A stretch of 49,356 nucleotides of DNA from Flavobacteriales bacterium (GCA_947487055.1 CANKVN010000005.1:1-49356); one strand, 5' to 3'; positions 35,458 through 43,529 are shown, counted from the stretch's first letter. A program made the numbers and translations. Notes: generated from the letters alone by a model not told the origin.

Positions 35458-36030
35458 CTAAGTAGCCATTGCAAATGTAAGAATAAAACCAAGGCAAAAC
35501 CCCACCAAAAGTTCTAAATGGCTGTGAGCCGACAATCCTTTTCTGGCCAGATAAACCAGGCAACAAATACAGACCGTGGAAATCCATATCCAGCCTGGCA
35601 AATAGCCGGGCATTGCCAATGCAAAGCTCCACGCCAGTAGACCGCCACTGCCAGCCATGTGCGCGCTTGCCTTCAATCCCAAAGCATTGCAAAAACCTAC
35701 ACCTGCCAGCACGGTAGTCATGCAAAGCGACCAGATAAATACCATTTGACCCATCTGCCAAAACAACAACCATGTGGTTAGCCCTGCCAGCCCCACAGAA
35801 ATGCCATACATCAAATTGCGCTGGCCCCGGATGGGAATGTGGATGCTGTCAATTTTTCCGGCTTTGAACAAAGCAAACAACAGCAACAGCGGCAAAACAA
35901 TAAATCCAGCGATTATCAGTAACCACAAATCTACCGTTACCGTTTCTCCGGCCGACACCATACTCACGCCCAGCATGGCCATGGTTCCGGGGTAAAACAA
36001 ATAGGAAATGAGGCGAAAAAAGAATTGCAT
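35458..36030 (-). CDS. PAP2-like integral membrane protein
   Basis: A 190-residue protein with about 6 hydrophobic segments. LKASAHMAGSGG and LSAHSHLELLVGFCLGF match the reduced PAP2 phosphatase motifs seen in a short Bacteroidota membrane family (the PSGH-like and SRxxxxxH-like blocks), and RGQRN precedes them. Key phosphatase residues are only partly present, so activity is uncertain. ATG 36030 is preferred to the in-frame TTG 9 nt upstream because the -7 element ends 6 nt before it. First gene of the operon ending with lnt. Confidence 0.65.
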   Translation of the reverse strand: MQFFFRLISYLFYPGTMAMLGVSMVSAGETVTVDLWLLIIAGFIVLPLLLLFALFKAGKIDSIHIPIRGQRNLMYGISVGLAGLTTWLLFWQMGQMVFIWSLCMTTVLAGVGFCNALGLKASAHMAGSGGLLAWSFALAMPGYLPGWIWISTVCICCLVYLARKGLSAHSHLELLVGFCLGFILTFAMAT

Positions 36031-36036
36031 TCCACG

Positions 36037-36044
36037 CAAAATTA
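36037..36044 (-). promoter_or_regulatory. -7 element of the PAP2-PaaG-M43-rsmI-lnt operon
   Basis: On the minus strand TAATTTTG, a perfect TAnnTTTG, ends 6 nt before ATG 36030. No -33 TTTG at 19 nt. Confidence 0.55.
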
Positions 36045-36177
36045 ATGGGAACCAGACAAACCCAGTTTTTTATTTCGAAGCACCGAAAATAGCGGCAAAT
36101 AAGCCACCAGGGTTTAAACTGGCCATTGTAAAGGATTTTGAATAATTCGCCAAACACGGTAAACCCATTCTAATAAT

Positions 36178-36185
36178 TATCTTTG
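36178..36185 (+). promoter_or_regulatory. -7 element of pheT
   Basis: TATCTTTG, a perfect TAnnTTTG, ends 6 nt before ATG 36192, again implying a very short or absent leader. Confidence 0.6.
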
Positions 36186-36191
36186 CAACCC

Positions 36192-38525
36192 ATGCGTATT
36201 TCCTTTAACTGGTTAACACAATTTATCGGTGCCGATTTTCAGGCACAAACCGTCGCAGACCGTCTCTCTGTATCGGGCCTGGAGGTAGAACACCTGGAAA
36301 TGGCAGAATCTGTTCCCGGTGGATTGCGCGGTTTTGTTATTGGCGAGGTTAAAACCTGCGAAAAACACCCCAATGCCGACAAGCTAAGCGTTACTACCGT
36401 GGATATTGGTACCGGCGAACTTCAACCCATTGTATGCGGCGCACCCAATGTGGCTGCCGGGCAAAAGGTCATAGTAGCCATACCCGGCACTGAGGTAACC
36501 GTTCCCGGAAAAGGAAGTTTCACCATTGGCGAAGCAAAAATCCGTGGCGAAATCAGCCGCGGCATGATTTGCGCCGATGATGAGTGCGGCCTGGGAACCT
36601 CCCACGACGGCATTCGGATTTTACCTGCTGATGCGCCAGTGGGCATGCCTGCTGCAGCATATTTCAAGGTTACCTCCGATACCGTCCTGGATATTGGCCT
36701 TACCGCCAACCGTGGCGATGCCGCTTCGCATCTTGGTGTGGCGCGCGATGTTGCAGCCCTGTTCAACGTTCCTGTCACCTTGCCGCAGGTACCGGCATTT
36801 TCCGGCAATCCATCCGGATTCAGCATTCATATTCAATCCTCCGAACTCTGCCAGCGCTACGTTGCTGTGGAGATAAAAGGCGTTACCATCACCCAGGCGC
36901 CTGCATGGATGCAGGACCATCTGCGCAGCATTGGTGTTGAGCCCATCAACCATGTGGTAGATTGCACCAATTACGTGCTTCACGAGCTTGGCCAGCCGCT
37001 TCATGCCTTTGATGCGGATAGCATTGAGGGAAAACAACTTACCGTGCGTATGGCTAGCCATGGCGAAACCCTCACCACCCTGGACAAATCAGCGCGTGAA
37101 CTGAACGAACAAGACCTCATCATTGCCGATGCGGCAGGCCCCATAGCGCTTGCCGGAGTTTTTGGCGGATTAAACAGCAGCGTTCAGCAACATACAACCA
37201 ACATTATGCTGGAAAGTGCCTGTTTTCATCCGGGAAAAGTGCGAAAAACAGCCCGCCACCATGGCCTGAATACCGATGCCTCTTTCCGTTTTGAGCGTGG
37301 AACCGATGTAGAAATATGCCGCTATGCCGCGCTTAGGGCAGCACACCTGATTACCGAGATAGGCGGAGGCCAAATTATGGGCTTGAGCGACCATTACCCC
37401 GCACCATTCCAAACCCAGCCAATAAACCTAAACCTGGACAAATTCCGCCGCTATGCCGGAATTGACATCGACGACGAAAGCTGCCTCAACATCCTCAGGC
37501 AACTTGGATTTGGCATCACCCCGATGGGTGAAAAAAATTACCATATTGGCACCCCCTCATGGCGCAACGATATTGAGCATGAAGTAGATCTGGTGGAAGA
37601 AATCATGCGCATTTATGGCTTTGACCATGTGCCTATGGATGGGAAAATGCAGGTTTCTCTGGGTAGTTTTTCGGGAACCGGACAGCGAAAACTCAAAGAA
37701 AAAGCGGCAAGAGCCCTACAATCCAACGGATTTTTCGAGATTGTGAACAACAGTTTAGGATCACAGGCCACACAGCAGGCATTTTCCGAGCAACCGGTGC
37801 AACTTAGCAACCCACTCAGTTCCGACATGGCAGTGATGCGGTCATCGTTGCTGCCCGGCATGCTGCAGAGTGCACAATACAACCGTAACCGTAAAAATAC
37901 AGACCTTAAATTCTATGAGTTTGGCCGCGTTTACCGTTCTGTGAAAAATGGTTTTGAAGAAACAGAAATGCTGGGGATGCTTATGCTGGGCAATGCCACG
38001 GCAGAAAGTTGGCAACAAAAACCAAAAAAACTGGATTTCTATGATTTAAAAGAAGCCAGCCAAGCGGTTATGTATGCCACAGGTTCATGCCCCGAACCCG
38101 GAAGCTGGAACCTTTCCAGGGTGAATAGCCAGCTGACACAACAATATGATATTGAAGGCGATTGCTGGTATGCAGAGATTGCCTGGAGCGCCATTGCGGG
38201 CAACAAAAGACCCGAAGGCTTCAAAACCGCAGAACCACCTCGATTCCCGCGCATGCGCAGGGATTTGAGCCTTGTGGTTGGGAAATCCGTTGCTTATGGG
38301 GATTTGGAAAAAATCGCCCTCAGCAAAAAAATTGGTATCTTGCAGGAAATAAATGTGTTTGATGTGTTTGAAGGCAAACCCCTGGATGCGGACAAGAAAG
38401 CCGTAGCCATTTCGTTTTCGCTGGGAGTGGCAGACAGAACCCTTACCGACGTGGAAGCCGACGAAGCCATGAAAACCTTGATGACAGCCTTTGAGCAGGA
38501 AGCAGGCGCACTAATTCGCAAATAA
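36192..38525 (+). CDS. pheT: Phenylalanine--tRNA ligase beta subunit
   Basis: A 777-residue subunit of the alpha2-beta2 enzyme that charges tRNA-Phe. The N-terminal MRISFNWL is the family's normal start. The tRNA-binding OB-fold (about 40-150) has KHPNADKLSV and IVCGAPNVAAGQKV. The B3/B4 editing domain carries INHVVDCTNYVLHELGQPLHAFD. B5 and the inactive synthetase-like core follow, and the FDX-ACB domain (about 685-777) ends the protein with FPRMRRDLSLVV at its start. ATG 36192 is used; a TTG 9 nt upstream overlaps the promoter. pheS is not in the window. Followed by the coiled-coil gene, zapA and rny. Confidence 0.97.
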   Translation: MRISFNWLTQFIGADFQAQTVADRLSVSGLEVEHLEMAESVPGGLRGFVIGEVKTCEKHPNADKLSVTTVDIGTGELQPIVCGAPNVAAGQKVIVAIPGTEVTVPGKGSFTIGEAKIRGEISRGMICADDECGLGTSHDGIRILPADAPVGMPAAAYFKVTSDTVLDIGLTANRGDAASHLGVARDVAALFNVPVTLPQVPAFSGNPSGFSIHIQSSELCQRYVAVEIKGVTITQAPAWMQDHLRSIGVEPINHVVDCTNYVLHELGQPLHAFDADSIEGKQLTVRMASHGETLTTLDKSARELNEQDLIIADAAGPIALAGVFGGLNSSVQQHTTNIMLESACFHPGKVRKTARHHGLNTDASFRFERGTDVEICRYAALRAAHLITEIGGGQIMGLSDHYPAPFQTQPINLNLDKFRRYAGIDIDDESCLNILRQLGFGITPMGEKNYHIGTPSWRNDIEHEVDLVEEIMRIYGFDHVPMDGKMQVSLGSFSGTGQRKLKEKAARALQSNGFFEIVNNSLGSQATQQAFSEQPVQLSNPLSSDMAVMRSSLLPGMLQSAQYNRNRKNTDLKFYEFGRVYRSVKNGFEETEMLGMLMLGNATAESWQQKPKKLDFYDLKEASQAVMYATGSCPEPGSWNLSRVNSQLTQQYDIEGDCWYAEIAWSAIAGNKRPEGFKTAEPPRFPRMRRDLSLVVGKSVAYGDLEKIALSKKIGILQEINVFDVFEGKPLDADKKAVAISFSLGVADRTLTDVEADEAMKTLMTAFEQEAGALIRK

Positions 38526-38529
38526 GCAC

Positions 38530-38820
38530 ATGGAAAACCTAAGCATCAGGCTTGCAGCCGTTCGGGATAAAGTGGAGAACCTGCTGAAGGAAAATTCCCT
38601 TGTCAAAGGTGAAAATGATGCCATGCGGGACCGCATTGCTGCATTGGAACGCACGGTAGAATTGCAAAAAAATACCTTGTCGGAGCTTACAGAACAAAAT
38701 AAATTGATTAAACTTGCAAAGAATTTAACCTTGGAAGATTCCGACACCGCGGAAATGAAAACCAAAGTGAACGAATTAATCAAGGAAATTGACAGGTGCA
38801 TTGATCTGTTAAACGAATAA
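38530..38820 (+). CDS. Small coiled-coil protein upstream of zapA
   Basis: A 96-residue protein that is almost wholly heptad-patterned, from RLAAVRDKVENLLKEN through DRIAALERTVELQ to the last helix KVNELIKEIDRCIDLLNE. It has no signal or membrane segment, so it is a cytoplasmic coiled coil. It starts 4 nt after pheT and ends 8 nt before zapA. This order (pheT, coiled coil, zapA, rny) recurs in Bacteroidota as far as I know. A role as a ZapB-like partner of ZapA at the division ring is an inference from position and shape. Confidence 0.7.
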   Translation: MENLSIRLAAVRDKVENLLKENSLVKGENDAMRDRIAALERTVELQKNTLSELTEQNKLIKLAKNLTLEDSDTAEMKTKVNELIKEIDRCIDLLNE

Positions 38821-38828
38821 ATTTAAAC

Positions 38829-39116
38829 GTGCGTCCAGAAGAAAAAATTCCCGTACGCGTTGCTATAGCAGGTAAGGTATTGCCCTTAAAGGTTGCTGCT
38901 CAGGACGAGGAATTTGTAAAAATGGCCGCCCGGATGCTGAATAAACGCATGGATGATTTCAAAAACTTCCATGCTGGTGATGAAACCGACCGCCTGGCTT
39001 GGGCGGCTCTGGACTATACGGGAGAACTGCTTCGCCTGAGGGCAGAAAAACAGGCAGGAAACCCCGAACTGGAACAGGAACTGCAACAATTGGAAACATT
39101 GCTGCAAGGTTATTGA
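38829..39116 (+). CDS. zapA: Cell division protein ZapA
   Basis: A 95-residue protein of the ZapA family, which tetramerises and cross-links FtsZ filaments at the division ring. The N-terminal beta part is IPVRVAIAGKVLPLKV, followed by the helix DEEFVKMAARMLNKRMDDF, and the C-terminal long helix forms the coiled coil. The start is GTG at 38829; no ATG fits. It follows the small coiled-coil gene by 8 nt and precedes rny by 76 nt. Confidence 0.88.
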   Translation: MRPEEKIPVRVAIAGKVLPLKVAAQDEEFVKMAARMLNKRMDDFKNFHAGDETDRLAWAALDYTGELLRLRAEKQAGNPELEQELQQLETLLQGY

Positions 39117-39174
39117 TCGAGGCATCATTTTTCTTCGTTTAATTGCTTGAGTGCCTTCTACTAACAACTAAAAA

Positions 39175-39183
39175 GAGAAGGAG
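39175..39183 (+). promoter_or_regulatory. Shine-Dalgarno site of rny
   Basis: GAGAAGGAG lies 9 nt before the rny ATG. A strong purine-rich site stands out here, because most genes in the window have none. Confidence 0.5.
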
Positions 39184-39192
39184 TAAAACAAC

Positions 39193-40734
39193 ATGGAAAT
39201 CGTAGTATTTAGCCTGGCAGGCATCATCATAGGCCTAACATTGGGATATGTAGTATTTGTGCTGCTAAGGCGTAAACAATTAGAAACAGAACGCGGCAGC
39301 CTTATCGAGGAAGCCAAACTTCAGGCAGAAAACATCAAGAAAGACAGGATTTTAGAGGCAAAAGAGAAATACATGTCCCTGAAATCCGAGCATGAAAAAG
39401 AAGTAAACCGCCGCAACCAGGAAATGTCGAATGCGGAAAACCGCATCCGCCAGAAGGAACAAAGTTGGGATCAGAAACTGCAGCAAGTGAAGCAGAAAGA
39501 AGATGATCTCACCAAATCCCGCGAAACCCTTGATGCGCAGATGGAGGGATTGAAAAACAAACAGCGTGATGTGGAAGCCATGCGTGAACAACAACTGCTG
39601 CAACTGGAAAAAATGGCAGGATTGAGCGCCGCAGAAGCCAAAGAGCAAATGCTGGAAAACATCCGCTTCAAATCCCACAACGAAGGGCTATCCATTGCCA
39701 AAACCATTGTGGAAGAGGCAAAACTCAGCGCCACCCGCGACGCCAAGCGCATTGTGCTTCAAACAATACAGCGTACCGCTGCAGAAACAGCCATAGACAA
39801 TACCGTAACTTCATTCCCGCTGGAAAATGACGACGTAAAAGGCCGCATCATCGGTCGTGAAGGCCGTAACATCAAAGCGTTTGAAGCAGCCACCGGAGTG
39901 GAAATCCTGATTGATGACACCCCGGAAACCATTGTATTGAGTTGTTACGACCCTATCCGCCGCGAAATTGCACGGGTATCGCTGGAACGCCTTATCAAAG
40001 ACGGCCGTATCCACCCTGCCCGCATTGAGGAAGTAGTGGAAAAAACCAAAAAGCAAATCGAGGAAGAAGTTGTGGAATGGGGCGAAAGAACCGTTGTAGA
40101 CCTCGGAATTACCGGTTTGCATCCTGAGCTGATCCGCTACGTAGGCCGCATGCGTTTCCGCAGCAGTTTCGGACAGAACCTGCTGAAACACAGCCGCGAG
40201 GTTGCCCGTCTTTGCGCCACCATGGCTGCCGAAATGGGATTGAACGTGAAACTTGCAAAACGCGCAGGTCTGCTGCACGATATTGGTAAAGTTCCCGATT
40301 CCGACGAGGAAACGCCACACGCATTGCTGGGTATGAAACTGTGCGAAAAGTATGGCGAACACCCTGAAGTAATTAACGCTGTGGGTGCCCACCACGATGA
40401 AATAGAAATGACCAGCTTGCTGAGCCCTGTTATTCAGGCTTGCGATGCCATTTCAGGATCACGTCCCGGTGCCCGCCGCGGCGACGAACAATACGTTCAG
40501 CGTATCAAAGACATGGAAACCATGGCCCTGGGTTATCCCGGCGTAGAAAAGGCTTTTGCCATTCAGGCGGGCCGCGAGTTGCGCATCATCATGAGTGCTG
40601 AAAAAAGCACGGATGATCAGGCAGATACCCTGGCATTTGAAATCAGCACACGCATCATGACAGAAATGCGCTATCCCGGACAGGTGAAAATTACCGTTAT
40701 CCGCGAGAAACGCAGCGTTGGTGTTGCAAAATAA
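39193..40734 (+). CDS. rny: Ribonuclease Y
   Basis: A 513-residue membrane-anchored endoribonuclease that starts mRNA decay. It has an N-terminal membrane segment (about 3-25), a long charged coiled coil (about 30-200), a KH domain with GRIIGREGRNIKAFE (about 216 onward), and an HD phosphodiesterase domain with AGLLHDIGK (HD about 361) and GAHHDE. Length and domain order match the family. ATG 39193 has a good Shine-Dalgarno site. It ends 19 nt before a strong terminator, closing the pheT-to-rny group. Confidence 0.97.
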   Translation: MEIVVFSLAGIIIGLTLGYVVFVLLRRKQLETERGSLIEEAKLQAENIKKDRILEAKEKYMSLKSEHEKEVNRRNQEMSNAENRIRQKEQSWDQKLQQVKQKEDDLTKSRETLDAQMEGLKNKQRDVEAMREQQLLQLEKMAGLSAAEAKEQMLENIRFKSHNEGLSIAKTIVEEAKLSATRDAKRIVLQTIQRTAAETAIDNTVTSFPLENDDVKGRIIGREGRNIKAFEAATGVEILIDDTPETIVLSCYDPIRREIARVSLERLIKDGRIHPARIEEVVEKTKKQIEEEVVEWGERTVVDLGITGLHPELIRYVGRMRFRSSFGQNLLKHSREVARLCATMAAEMGLNVKLAKRAGLLHDIGKVPDSDEETPHALLGMKLCEKYGEHPEVINAVGAHHDEIEMTSLLSPVIQACDAISGSRPGARRGDEQYVQRIKDMETMALGYPGVEKAFAIQAGRELRIIMSAEKSTDDQADTLAFEISTRIMTEMRYPGQVKITVIREKRSVGVAK

Positions 40735-40753
40735 TATTCCATTTTACATGAAG

Positions 40754-40786
40754 AAAGAGGCGGATAAACATCCGCCTCTTTTTTTT
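40754..40786 (+). terminator. Rho-independent terminator after rny
   Basis: A 12-bp stem (40754-40765 with 40770-40781, core GAGGCGGAT/ATCCGCCTC) with a 4-nt loop and a T-run. The A-run upstream gives it some bidirectional capacity for the gene at 40803 on the minus strand. Confidence 0.92.
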
Positions 40787-40802
40787 GCAACATGCAGCCC
40801 TT

Positions 40803-41369
40803 TTAAGCTGCCTTGCGGATGTAATTGTTGATTTCTGTATTCGGCACCAGGGTGTCGAAATCGCTGCGAACCGGGCGCACATGCAGGCTCCCTTCCCTTT
40901 TGATGATGCGCGGATTTCTAAAAAGGTAATTGTCCAGGTTAAAACCAAACAACCTTAACGCCTCTGGTGGAATGGCATTTGGCGTGCACAGGTAATGGTG
41001 TGCCGGAAGGCCCAAAAATTCGGCATCGGACTGCATACCCGGATCGGCATACCATGGAAAACGGCAACGCTGCGTATCGATACGCCAGAAGCTGTATGCA
41101 TCGAACCGGGCGCCATCTTTGCGGCGGTTTGGAAACCAATAGTCGTGTTTATCCACGAAGTAGGGAAACATGCCTTCGAAGGTTGGCAGCGCATTATGGG
41201 CAAATACGGCGCCATTTCGGGGCAAAACAAGGCCTTGTTTGGCGATTAGCCAGTTGCAGCTATGCTGATTATAGTTAACGTGCCAAAGGTAGCGCACGTG
41301 CAAAACGGGATTGCCCAGGGTAACCGTTGATTTAAGAACAGGAATGTAAATAGCAGGGTTTTCTTTCAT
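40803..41369 (-). CDS. Protein of unknown function, aromatic-rich
   Basis: A 188-residue protein I do not recognise. It has no signal peptide, lipobox or membrane segment, so it is probably cytoplasmic. It is unusually rich in Tyr, Phe, Trp, Pro, Asn and His. Examples are FEGMFPYFVDKHDYWFPN and FWRIDTQRCRFPWYADPG in the middle; a more charged tail follows. Three cysteines are spread through it. It is convergent with rny, sharing the terminator at 40754-40786, and is divergent from the cytolysin-like pair. The long clean frame and normal base use suggest a real gene. Confidence 0.6.
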   Translation of the reverse strand: MKENPAIYIPVLKSTVTLGNPVLHVRYLWHVNYNQHSCNWLIAKQGLVLPRNGAVFAHNALPTFEGMFPYFVDKHDYWFPNRRKDGARFDAYSFWRIDTQRCRFPWYADPGMQSDAEFLGLPAHHYLCTPNAIPPEALRLFGFNLDNYLFRNPRIIKREGSLHVRPVRSDFDTLVPNTEINNYIRKAA

Positions 41370-41817
41370 GATGTAAGGGATGTTAGGTGCCGAAAATGGG
41401 GCAATTGAATTTCAAATACGCACCTGGCCATCCCTGGCCTTTTTAACGGTGCTCCCGGTCAAAGAACGAACCCCGGGCAGTTGGGCCACGGTTTCCGACA
41501 TTGGGGAGCACAAAGGGGTGTTTACATCAAATATGAGAGGGGTGTACAACACGAATATAGGAAATAAAATTGAATCTTACAAAATAATCAACTGTTAAAA
41601 TGTAGTACGAGCCTCAATTATTCGCCCATAATGGAATTTGGCATTTTGTTTGCACCCTGCTTATTATTGTAAGACAAATGAGAACAGCACCGGGGTTTTT
41701 AACACATTCAGGTCTCGACCGAGCTGCTTCTCGGCTTATTTTTTACGCTGTTCCTATTGGACACAAAGCAGAATCCGTCATTCCGGGAGATTCAAACGAC
41801 CCTTTCCGTTGCCAGTA
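41370..41817. other. 448-bp gap upstream of the cytolysin-like gene
   Basis: No convincing gene. Open frames here (41380-41598, and the 60 codons from 41638 in frame with the cytolysin-like gene) do not look like protein. Two weak hairpins followed by T-rich sequence are visible: 41426-41439 (GGCCA/TGGCC, then T5) and 41719-41734 (CCGAG/CTCGG, then CTTATTTTTT). A -7-like TATTATTG with one mismatch lies near 41664. The length would allow regulation of the toxin-like pair, but I see no known riboswitch. Confidence 0.4.
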
Positions 41818-42918
41818 ATGAAAAACATTAACTACACCACAGCGGTAATATTTGCTTTATTTTTGTTTTCCTGCAAAAAGAAAACAGAAACAATAAAACC
41901 AGCGGCAGACATCAACACAGCTGTGGACCAGGTGCCCATACCCACTGCAATCCCAACCAACAGCATTAAATACAAGGATACCGCTTTGGAGGATGTGCTG
42001 ATTAACGGGGTAACGAGCAAATGCAAAACCTACACTGCCGAGCGCATACAGCGGCTTAGTTCCTTCGATTACTTCTATACCGAAGACAAGGCTGATATAT
42101 GGCCCGGAAACATCATACAGAGCAGTTATATCAGAAATAGTGGACGTTTGGTATCGCTGGGCAATTTTCCAAGAGACAACATGAACTACAGCATTCAGGG
42201 AACCCTTGGATCCACCGGTTTCGGCCTTAGTAGCCCCAGCAACAATGCCTACCAGGCGGAATTTGATAAAAAATCCAAGTTGTTTTGGTTCATGCCTCCC
42301 TCCTATACCTACCAAAATGTTCAAACCACCTATTCTGCCAACCAGGCTTTTGTGGATTTGGGATTGAATTTTGGATTTCTGGCTGGCGGCCTGGAGGCCC
42401 GTTTTCAAAGCATAAACACCAGTGGGCTCACAACCATGTATATGCTGGTGAGGAACATTTACTTCACCGTAAGCGCTGAGTATCCATCCAATCCATCCGG
42501 TTTTTTTGGTGCCAATGTCAATGTGTCGGATTTGAAACGGGTTTTGACCACCGACAATGCTCCGGCCTACATATCCAGCGTTTCCTATGGTCGTGTTGCA
42601 TTGGTGAAGGTTGTTTCGGCCTTTAGCCAGAAGGAAACCAAGACTTGCATAGAACTGATATTAAACGGTTTTGGAGGTTCATTAACCACCGGGCAGAGGC
42701 AATTGGTATCCAGCCTGCAATTAACAGTAGAGGCCGCTCCGGGTCCGGAAACAGCCCTGAAAACAATGGATGATGTCAATAAATTCATCAACGACGGTTA
42801 TCAGTTCAACCACCGAACAGGTTGTGTGCCTGTAGGCTATGAAGCACGGTACCTGAAAGACAATTCTCCCCTGATAACCCATACAGCGCTTAGCTATAAA
42901 ATAATTGAGTGTCTATGA
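41818..42918 (+). CDS. Cholesterol-dependent-cytolysin-like (thiol-activated cytolysin family) lipoprotein lacking domain 4
   Basis: A 366-residue lipoprotein (lipobox LFSC, Cys19, then Lys-Lys-Lys). The body follows domains 1-3 of pore-forming cholesterol-dependent cytolysins. IYFTVSAEYPSNPSGFF (from about 214) parallels FYTVSAELPNNPSDLF of perfringolysin O, and SSVSYGRVALVKV (YGR at about 256) parallels SNVAYGRTIYVKL. The C-terminal YLKDNSPLITHT parallels FLKDNSVAAVHNK. These comparisons are from memory. The protein stops there, just where the cholesterol-binding domain 4 with its Trp-rich undecapeptide would begin, as in CDC-like (CDCL) proteins of Bacteroidota. ATG 41818 is the start; 60 upstream in-frame codons are not a plausible extension. 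The next lipoprotein gene overlaps by 4 nt (ATGA). Confidence 0.85.
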   Translation: MKNINYTTAVIFALFLFSCKKKTETIKPAADINTAVDQVPIPTAIPTNSIKYKDTALEDVLINGVTSKCKTYTAERIQRLSSFDYFYTEDKADIWPGNIIQSSYIRNSGRLVSLGNFPRDNMNYSIQGTLGSTGFGLSSPSNNAYQAEFDKKSKLFWFMPPSYTYQNVQTTYSANQAFVDLGLNFGFLAGGLEARFQSINTSGLTTMYMLVRNIYFTVSAEYPSNPSGFFGANVNVSDLKRVLTTDNAPAYISSVSYGRVALVKVVSAFSQKETKTCIELILNGFGGSLTTGQRQLVSSLQLTVEAAPGPETALKTMDDVNKFINDGYQFNHRTGCVPVGYEARYLKDNSPLITHTALSYKIIECL

Positions 42919-43529
42919 AAAATTGGATTTCTTCCGCTTTTACCATAGCCCTGGCCGCTGGATTAACGTTGTTAAATTCCTGCAAAAAAGAGCCAGAACC
43001 TGTTATCTACAACGACTATGTGGTGCCTTACCAGCTGGTGGAGGAGACTTTCAGGCTGGGAGCCCGCAGCACAGCCATCATATCGAACAAGTCCATCATG
43101 ACCAGAACGATTAAACTGCCTCCCAGAACGGTTTATTGGGCATACTGGATGGGTGCAGGGCCCGAGCCTGTGGATGCATTGGCCAAGGTGATTTTGCCGG
43201 CTGCAGCATCAAAACTCACCAAGGATCCTTTTATTGCGTATGCCTGGGGTTTATTGTCTGCCTTGAACCTTACAGAGATTGGTAAATCAAATGCTGATAT
43301 TTTTTTCATGACTACAGACCAGGCAGATAGTTTCAGTTTCACCAATTCCGACTTTCAGGCCTTTATTTCAAAACCACAGACCAAGAATATTCACGATAAG
43401 TATATCGATATCCTCGATACCCCTGCGGATCAGGACAAAACGATTATCATGGGACTGCGCAACCAAAATTACAGCGTTGGTGTGGATGTCAAAATCAAGG
43501 TTTGGGCCTTTGTGGTTAAGCCGTTGTAA
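42915..43529 (+). CDS. Lipoprotein partner of the cytolysin-like protein, unknown family
   Basis: A 204-residue lipoprotein (lipobox NSC, Cys23, then KKEPEP). I recognise no family. The mature part has a beta-rich start with ARSTAIISNKSIMTRTIKLPP, a W/Y motif VYWAYWMGAG, an Ala-rich helical middle (AYAWGLLSALNL), then FFMTTDQADSFSF and a final beta part GLRNQNYSVGVDVKIKVWA. It begins within the stop of the cytolysin-like gene (ATGA), so the two are made together. A role as pore partner, activator or self-protection (immunity) protein is inferred only from this coupling and the shared lipid anchor. Confidence 0.7.
   Translation: MKNWISSAFTIALAAGLTLLNSCKKEPEPVIYNDYVVPYQLVEETFRLGARSTAIISNKSIMTRTIKLPPRTVYWAYWMGAGPEPVDALAKVILPAAASKLTKDPFIAYAWGLLSALNLTEIGKSNADIFFMTTDQADSFSFTNSDFQAFISKPQTKNIHDKYIDILDTPADQDKTIIMGLRNQNYSVGVDVKIKVWAFVVKPL

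Noticed and set aside
39117..39192. 6S RNA gene after zapA
   Set aside because: In proteobacteria ssrS follows zapA, but this gap is only 76 nt and holds just the rny ribosome-binding site.
41380..41598. Possible 72-residue plus-strand gene in the gap
   Set aside because: No start signal, no recognisable domain, composition like non-coding DNA.
41719..41744. Hairpin with T-rich tail as a true terminator or attenuator
   Set aside because: Only a 5-bp stem with an interrupted T-run; too weak to list as its own feature.
41638..41817. 60-codon extension of the cytolysin-like protein
   Set aside because: It would put the lipoprotein signal in the middle of the protein.
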